Source: Nymphalis io (taxonomy: Eukaryota; Arthropoda; Insecta; Lepidoptera; Nymphalidae). From it: a stretch of 64,000 nucleotides of DNA. The stretch covers positions 12,531,377 through 12,595,376 of the forward strand of contig NC_065902.1 of the NCBI RefSeq assembly GCF_905147045.1, in the 5' to 3' direction. Positions within the stretch are counted from its first letter, which is position 1. Every line of letters starts with the position of its first letter. Made by a program: the position numbers and the translations under genes. Shown here in pieces: positions 24,101-33,100 of this stretch. Below the pieces are notes generated by a model. That model had not been told where the DNA came from, searched no databases, and saw nothing but the letters and a program-made list of their open reading frames with translations.

Positions 24101-27100
24101 ATAAGTAAAACAGATAAAGAGATCTGATGAATTTGCCTGTAATAACGATCAATATTTTAATATTATAATTAAAAGTTGTTACGATTCTCTGTTACTTATA
24201 TATCGAATTAATAACTATAAGACTAATAAGTGCAATAAGACATTTTTGTTCAAAGTTAAGACCGTGATGCATGAACGATCTGTTTAGACCAATCGTTTAC
24301 TCCCGATGTAATCGGAGGGACCAAAACATAATAAACGAATTACACACTACTTTAACAAATTTGATCAATTATATAACATGGACATTACGTATACGTACTA
24401 TTACAAAAAAAAACATATACAGCGTGATTCAGAAATTTCAAAAAATGAATCAACGCCATCTAGTGACAAATAGTAATAAACATGTTTAATAATCATACTT
24501 ATATATATAATATATCGAATCGAATATATATATTGAGATTATTCTCTGAATATTCTCGTGTTATATTCGGTGAGATAATTGTGTATATAAGTCGTGCCAT
24601 CTCTCCTTTTGGACATCCCCCGCTCCCCGCAACGACCCCTCCGGTGCCAGTTGTACTCGCCGCGTCCTCCGACGTCGGCTTGAGGAAACGGCCGGTGCTA
24701 GTTGCCAGGAGTCTGCCTGCTCAAAGAAGAGAAGCGAACGAGTGGATCCTGTACTTTTTTGGTAACCAAAAAATCCTGCAGGATCCATACAATATCGGAC
24801 AGCTGAAGACCATAATTACCGGTGTGCGCGGACCGAACTTCCGCTCGCGGGCGCTTAGCTGGGCCTCCCCTAGGGGTCTCACCTGGCTTGGTTGCACGCG
24901 CTGAGGTCGTGGTGCCCGTGCATATCCACTAGAGCAGCAATCCGACACCACCATCATATCTGAAGGGGCCCCCCCCCCCTTAGACCAACGCAAGCGTGGC
25001 CGAGGCAGGTCCGGCATCGCGCGGTCAGTTGTTCGAAGAGACATCTTCGACAACTCGACCGTGCCTGTCACCCTCACCCCTGCCGCCGCCCCACGTATTC
25101 GCATACTGCATGCGGAAACCGGAGGAGAGGAAGTTCACCGGGCTGCTGAAGCAGACTTCGCTGCCACTGTAGCTGTGTCTACAGCAGGCACGGAAGGAGC
25201 CAAGCGGCCGAGACCGGACTCTTCTGCGGAGTCTATAGAAGGGGAAGACAAGCGCCCCAAGACCGACGTCTCCACTGCATCACCGCCGTACGGATCGCCG
25301 CAGGATTCGGCATCTTCATCGCGCGCGGCATCGCCTACAACGGGCGAAGCAAGCGCAGAAGAACGGCCAAGGGAATTACCACCGCCCCCCCCGATCCCCC
25401 TCCCCGATGGAGGGGGGGTCGCAAAACACCTGGCCGCGAGACTCGACGAGCTACGCGGCCCTGCCATCGACGGTCGAGGAGAGGACAGCCTCCCGTCCCA
25501 CTTCACCACAACCGGGGCCGTCAGGGGTCTCCTACGCGGCGGCCGCTGCCGCTCCAGCGTCGCCCAGGAGTCGGGCCCCTGCACCGGTACCAGCCCCAAG
25601 AACGACGCCTCGTTCCAGCTACCCGCCGATTACGGCGGAACGCTTACCGAACTGGACGAGGCACTTTGAGGTGCTGAAGAGCAAACTTGGACACGCCCCG
25701 AACGCACGCCCTTTGGGAAAGGGAGTGCGCTTCTTGCCCGGATCCACGGAGGAGTTTCGGGTCATTCAGCGCCATCTGACTGAGGCTATGAACCAGGATA
25801 AGACTATATCCTGGTTCTGCTATAGCCCAGCCGCGGAACTGCCAACCAAGGTGGCCATTAGGGGGCTGCCACTCGACACACCCCCGAAAGAGGTGATCGC
25901 CGCCCTGCGCAGTTTAGGGTTCCCTGCGCAGAGCGCGAAGGCGATCCCAGGCGGAAGAGGTCGACATGGGTGCACCTATTTCGTCCAGTTGGTGCACCTG
26001 AAGGAGCAGGAGCTCATAAGTTTATATAAAACAACTGAGCTCCTGTGCATGCCCGGCCTGCTGATCGAGGCCTGGAGAGGCGCGAAGAGCCCACCTCAAT
26101 GCCACCGCTGCCAGGCAATTGGCCACTCCTCGGCCAATTGCCACAGGCAACAGAAGTGTGTTCGTTGCGCCGGCGAACACCTGGCACGGGACTGCCCGAG
26201 ACCAATTACAGAACCACCAACGTGCGCAAACTGTGCAAAGGCGCACACAGCAAAGGACCGGAGGTGCCCGGTCTTCAAAAAAGAAGCACGAAGGAGGGGC
26301 ATTAACGTGCCCACCCCTCGCCCGAACGGACCAAGAGCACAGCCAAAGGGGGACAGGGAGCGTGTCCCCCCGGTAGCACCTAAGCAGGTGGTCGGTCGCC
26401 CTATCGTCGCAGAACCCAGAGCGACGATAGTAGTCGACCAGCGAACAAAACGGCCACCTCCTGTGAAGAAAGCCACGGAGGTGCGAGCTAAGCTTGCGCC
26501 CCCAACAACTCTGGCGCCTCCAGCCAACCAGCCGACGGCCAGGGACCAACCCCTAAAGGCGCCTAGCAAAAAGAGGAAGAAGAAGAGGGCAGCTAGGCCA
26601 CCCAGGACTGAGCCTGTGGCGGCATCGACGCCGCAGCCCAGGAAGGCAGCGACGGAGCCAAAGTCCGCTCCGGCTGCCGCCACGCGGCCGGTGGTGAGGC
26701 AAGAAGTGTCTCCCCCTGTGCAGATGACAACCTCGGCCAGTGCGAAAGGCCCGGACACCACCATCATCGTCCGGGTCTTCATGGAGGCACTGACAGCGAT
26801 CCTGGTCGCCTATACACAAGGCCAGGACATTATACCTGCCATCTCAGCTGGAATCGCCACGCTTGCGAAACTTAATTCCAGCTGAGAATTTTATATTGGA
26901 ACCCAGGCGGCATACGAGGCCATGTCCGGGAGCTGACCCTACTCGCCCAGTCGCAGGATATACATGTAATACTCCTGGGCGAGACGAAGCTCTCGGCCGA
27001 AATCGAGCTCCGAATCCCGAACTTCTTCGTGTATCGGCGAGATGAAGTCTCTCCCCGGGGCTGCCCATTCAGAGGAACTGCAGCCCTGGTGAGGAGGGAT

Positions 27101-30100
27101 ATCATACACGAAGAACTTGCACATGCACCGTTTGTGAGCCTACGTACGCAGGGGGTGCGTGTGCATGCTGGTGAGACGGAGCTGCTGCTGTATGCCGCCT
27201 ACAAGCCACCCGGACAGATTTTCTGCAGCACCGATGTCCAATCGCTTATCGACTCGCCGATGCCTACACTGATCGTGGGTGATCTGAACGCGAAGCACCA
27301 CGCTTGGGGCACGCGCGTCATCACCCAGGCGGGTAGGCACCTGCTCGAGGATAGCAAACGACAGGGTTACGATGTGTTGGGTCCAGGAGCGCCGACCCAC
27401 ATACCGACTAACCCTACGTACCAGCCGGACGTCCTGGACATCGTGCTGCACCACCGACTAGACGCACCCATCGATGTTGAGGTGAACTACGACCTCAACA
27501 CACAGCATCTACCAATTGTGATCACAATCGCCCTCCAGCGCAACTTCACAGTGCCCCGCTCCCCACGTTTGCGGGTCGACTGGGGGCGCTACTCATCAGA
27601 GCTCTCGGAGTTTGAGCTCACGGTCCCGATCGCGACGACTGAAGATGTAGAAGGAGCTGCTTCTAAAATTTCTGAGGCGATCCAGAAAGCCAAAGAAGCA
27701 GCCACCTCTCAAGGAAACACGCCGAGAAGTCGTCAGGACCAGCTGCCGAGCTCGCTCCGAGTGAAACTGAGGAAGAAACGTAATCTTCGCCGACTATGGG
27801 CGCGAACGCGCTGCCCGAGGGTGAAGCGTGACCTCAACAGGATTGCAGAGGAAGTGTCGCGTGCGATCGTGGCTCTCGAGGATGACTACTGGGAGGCCAC
27901 CATCGATCGAGCATCCGAGCACGACACTACGCTGTACCACCTCTGCAAACAACTTACCGGACATGACTCGCCTGTCTACCCGCTCCTAGATCGAGTAGGT
28001 AACAGAAGATATTCCGCCAGCGACAGAGCAGAGATCCTGGCGGAATATTTGGAGGGTCAATTTACCCCCAACCCACCGGACTTGTCTAAGATCGATGTCG
28101 TCCATCATCACGCGGCGATCCAGAGTCAAGTGGAGGTATTCCTGTCGGCCCCAATCCCGCCGCTCCAGGGAGACGATTATATCTCTCTGTCCGAGCTGCG
28201 GAAGGCCGTCTTCCGACTACCGAAGAGGAAGGCGCCAGGCCCCGACGGAATTACCAACGCCGCGTTGATGCAGCTACCCAACAACTGCCTCGTAGCGCTC
28301 GCGAGTGCATTTAACGGAATACTCCGGACCGGACACTTCCCCGAGGCGTGGAAGATAGGGAAGGTTATCGCCCTCCCAAAACCCGGGAAGGATCGTCGCT
28401 TCCCGGCAAGCTATCGGCCTATCACGCTACTCTCGCACATCGCCAAGCTGTTCGAGCGTCTGTTGCTGCGGAGACTCGCGCCTCACCTGCCCCTGCGCGA
28501 GAAGCAGTTCGGATTCCGCAGCGACCACTCAACGACGCTCCAGCTGGCGAGAGTTCTTAGCCACTTAGCCAGTGAGCGAAACAAAGGGCATCCCACCGTC
28601 GGGGTCTTTCTCGACATGGAGAAGGCCGCCTTCGACCGGGTGTGGCATGCCGGACTCCTGGCCAAGCTCTTAAAAACCTCGGCGCCTCTCGCGTATGTGC
28701 GAGTAGTGGCGTCGTTTTTGGAAGGCCGAAGTTTTTATGTCTCGGTGGAAGGCGCGGATTCTCAGCCGCGCCCCATTCGAGCCGGAGTACCCCAGGGTAG
28801 CTGCCTGTCACCGCGTCTATACGCGGTGTACACGGACGACATCCCTACCCTTCGCGACCATCTGCGAGAGGGTGAAGAGGATGTGATGCTGGCCCTGTAC
28901 GCGGACGACAGCGCATTCTTCTCATCGTCCTACCACCAGATCGTCGCCATAAACAGGATGCAACGTGTGTTGGATCTGATACCGGATTGGCTAGACAAGT
29001 GGAGGATGGCTGTCAACGTTGGTAAGACGGCCGCTCTGCTTGTCGGTGCTGATAAGCCGATGCGTCGGCTCACCTTCCGAGGCCAGGACGTGGGATGGCA
29101 CTGGTGGTAGGGCTTTGTGCAAGCTCGTCTGGGTAGGTACCACCCACTCATCAGATATTCTACCGCAAAACAGCAATACTTGATATTGTTGTGTTCCGGT
29201 TTGAAGGGTGAGTGAGCCAGTGTAATTACAGGCACAAGGGACATAAAATCTTAGTTCCCAAGGTTGGTGGCGCATTGGATATGTAAGCGATGGTTGACAT
29301 TTCTTACAATGCCAATGTCTAAGAGTGTTGGTGACCACTTACCATCAGGTGGCCCATATGCTCGTCCGCCTTCCTATTCTATAAAAAAAAAAAAAACCTC
29401 AGTCTGCTACTTGGGGTGTCACTTGGACCGCAGGCTGCGCATGATACCCACCGTTAACAAGGTGGTGAGTCATGCCGCGGCTGCCCGGTCTAAGCTGCAC
29501 ACCCTCTTCACGTCGCGGCTTCCTTTGAAGACCAGACTGAGGGTCTACGGTGCCTACGTCCGCTCGCGCCTGACGTATGCGGCCCCCGCCTGGTACGCAC
29601 TCTGCTCAGCGTACCAGAAGCGGAGGATTCAGATCCAACAGAACCGATGCCTACGCTTGATTGTAGGAGCTCCGAGGTACGTCAGAAATGATGTAATCCA
29701 TCGTGACACCAGGACGCCCACCGTGGAGGAGTTCGTCCGCAAGCTCGCTCGCTCGCTATTTGCTAAGGCAGATAGCAGTGCGAGCGTACACCTCCACGGT
29801 ATAGCACCGCTTCATGCCAGACCACCTGAGGGGCGTCCGTTACCTCGTGAGCTCCTACTGTCGCCGACCATCAGCGCCGATGCGGGCATCGGTGAAGAGG
29901 ACGACGACGATCTGGAGACACGGTAGGACGACATCACCCGTGAACAACAGCAAACCAAGTAAGAAAGTCAGCCGCTGGGTCACAACGACCCTGGCCCTCT
30001 GGGCCAAAACGTAAGGACACGACGGAAGAACCGTCGGGGAGGACCATCCCGGGTAGGGAGGTCAACCCCGAGGCCCGTACCCAGACTGGCCTAGGCCAGC

Positions 30101-33100
30101 CAGGAGGACCATTGATTGACCAATCATACTTCGAATAGCTTGCGGCTGAAACTAGTTTTATGCACTAAGCTCTATTCTCATTAATTAAAACTACGCAAAC
30201 ATTTCGCTTCAACAAACTTTAAATAACAACGCGCTGGCTCGCCCGTGTGTCGGAACTAACGAGCTGAAGGTAAAGTCGTTGTAATCTTTACTGGAAACTT
30301 ATGGCTTCAATTTTTCTTTTTTCTTCAGTTTTAAGATAGCCGATATTAATAAACTTTTCAAATACATTTTCAATATACTCAAATAGTTACATAAATTTAC
30401 AGCATCAAAAATATAATAATTGAAAATAAAATTATACATTCTTTCAATGAGCAATGCTGAGCTAAATAAATTATGATTAAAGTAGGTTTGATTAAAAAAA
30501 AACAATTTCGAAACCGGCCAATTGCAAATGGAACTTGTTCAGTAAGTGTTCGTTACCGTAACAATGATTGTGAAATAATTGAAGTGTTATATCCTACACA
30601 TCTGAATCACTTATCGATGTGGAAATCCAGTAGTATCAAATATTTGATAAGATATCATCCATAGTTACACATATTTTGTAAAAAAACATCTCACTATCTA
30701 AGAAATAATCCTATTTTCGACAGATATGCAGACGGCGCGGCGAGACTAACAGCGTAAACTTCCGAGACTCGTATAAGATGCTTCCACCGCTTACAACGGA
30801 ACCATAATAATGAAGAAAGAACTTTATTACTTGGTGGTAGGGATTTGTGCCGTCTGGGTTAGTACCACCAAGTCATCGAATATTCTACTGTCAAACAGCA
30901 ACACTCAGTATTATTGTGTTCCAATTTGAAGGGTGACTGAGCCAGTGTAACTACAGACTCAAGGGACATATCTTTGTTCGCCACATCGATTGATGATGCA
31001 TAATCAATATTTCTTAAAGTTCCAATGTCTATGAGAAGTGGTGATAACTATATAAAATAACATTAAAATATCAAATTTGGCAAAGAGCAAAACTATGACT
31101 ACATTACTTACATCTGTTTATCTTTCCGATGACAGTATAAACACAGAGAATACCACTGAGCACAAAAAATGTATCAACTGAGATCGGCGCGGAATTCATC
31201 CAAATACTTCTAAATGATGTTAACCACTGTTAAGAAAAGAAAATTTATTACATTTAAAATAAAAAAAGACGAAAACGTTAAATTTATAATGATTTAAAAG
31301 AACCTACGAAATGTAGTTTACTGATTTTAAATTTTATTTTATTTTAATATCTTATTAAAAATAATATTGCTCATATTTTATATAATTACGGGCATACTTA
31401 TAAGCGATTAGCTAAAGACTGATTTCGCTCTTTCTGTCATTTTCTGGCATTCGGAAAAAAGACAACTAAACAATGTTCATAAGTGAGGCTGTTAGTTATT
31501 AATTAACCAAAGTGTATAAAGTTGTTGTTTAAATTGTTAAAATTGTGATTAGAAAACGCGCTAAGCATTCGAAAATAACAAACGATGGTGGAAACGAAAT
31601 GGTGATATAACTAACGTTAAAAAATTGCGTAGCATTTGAAATGAAAGTCATAGCGGTCAAGAAGTACGTGTGACCGAATATGACCCACAGCATCGAAATG
31701 GCTCGGATGCCGTCGACGCATTCCAGAGCACCAGGACCATTGTTGAAAGACAGCAACCTCTTAGCGTTAGTATGGATTGAAAAGCATCGATAAACTCTAT
31801 TGATTTGGGTATTATCTGAAAAATTGAAGAAATATTTAATGAAGTAAATAAAAACATAATAATAATGTGAATAAAACATGACCGGAAAACTAGATTATAT
31901 GCTATCTACATTATAAGAACATAATAACTCATTTCGTTGGATTGCCAAAAACTACAACTTACTCTCAAGAAAAATTGAGAAAGAAAATCGTTTATTATTA
32001 TACATAATAAATATCATAATCAAATTATTATTTTCAATAAGATGGTTAGTATGAAAGATCATATCTATTAACAATAAAATTGCCTCTCGCTACACTTTTT
32101 TGGGCCTTTTTAGCACCGTGTCTAAATTATATAAATTCTAAAGAATATAAGCTGGGTAATAAATAAGTAGTACCTTACATAAGAAGTACCAAGCTTATAT
32201 ATGTTGCTCAATCGTTGATGATAATTTTCACTTGATTTATTGCAATTCATACCGAAATGCTTAATAGATTTTTAATGAATTTAAAAGCAAAAAAATAAGA
32301 AAGATTTGATCTATCTTATAAAATTATTGTAAATATATTCTTACCTTTTTTTAATAAATATGTTTGATACAGATCGTATGAAGTGCTTATTATTGTTACA
32401 ATTAATATAAATGAGAAGAGTGAACTGAAACATACGAATGAACCATAATAAACCTATGCTGAGGAAAATAAATATAGTTATAGTAAGTATCCTTAAATAT
32501 TAAATATGTATATATTATAATTGTGCACAAATTCGTGCGCAAAAACATTATTCAATGGGAAGGTGAGGCACAGAGAGAACTACAACATTCTGAACTTTCT
32601 ATTTGGATGCATCTGTAATGTTTTTATTTTTGACCGCCTCGTTGGTCTAGTTGATGTAAGGCCACAGACCCGGAGGTCCTGGGTTCAATTGCAAGGTCGG
32701 GCTAGTAAAAGCCGAGATGGCCTAGTGGTTAGAACGCGTGCATCTTAACCGATGATCGTGGGTTCAAACCCGGGCAAGCACCACTGAATTATCATGTGCT
32801 TAATTTGTGTTTATAATTCATCTCGTGCTTGACGGTGAAGGAAAACATCGTGAGGAAACCTGCATGTGTCTAATTTCATTGAAATTATGCCACATGTGTA
32901 TTCTACCAACCCGCATTGGAGCAGCGTGGTAGAATAAGCTCCAAACCTTCTCCTCAAAAGGGAGAGGAGGCCTTAGCCCAGCAGTGGGACATTAACAAGC
33001 TGTTACTACTATACAAAGTAACACAATATTTTGTTTTAACAGCTTCTAAGAGTTGCCTGTGGAATAATAAAAACGAGTTAAATTCAAGTCGTCGCCACGG

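Larger units (their letters stand above)
24590..30115 (+). mobile_element. JOCKEY-clade LINE in intron 6, antisense to the host gene
   Basis: GC-rich island in AT-rich DNA, with ORF1 (gag-like) and ORF2 (endonuclease plus reverse transcriptase). The length (about 5.2 kb without the inserted SINE) and domain order fit a near full-length jockey-type element. The 5' edge is placed where base composition jumps (near 24590). The 3' edge (near 30115) has no A tail. I could not find a target-site duplication, so both edges are approximate. A SINE (29100-29396) splits ORF2. The element opposes the nrf-6-like gene. Confidence 0.88.

Noticed and set aside
24482..24904. 140-codon plus frame before the LINE ORF1
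   Set aside because: It starts in AT-rich intron DNA and runs into the LINE 5' region; no gag features.
26096..26782. 228-codon minus frame opposite the LINE gag
   Set aside because: Shadow frame in GC-rich DNA; the plus frame carries the zinc knuckles.
28991..29338. Minus-strand open frame of about 100 codons that recurs at 3814, 43485, 56363 and 63439 (MVTNALRHWHCKKCQPS...)
   Set aside because: It is the antisense translation of the type A SINE. Its recurrence is due to the repeat, not to a gene family.
32707..32780. tRNA-like sequence with good A and B boxes
   Set aside because: No full cloverleaf can be drawn, and the sequence continues into the common SINE type B body. It is a SINE head, not a tRNA gene.
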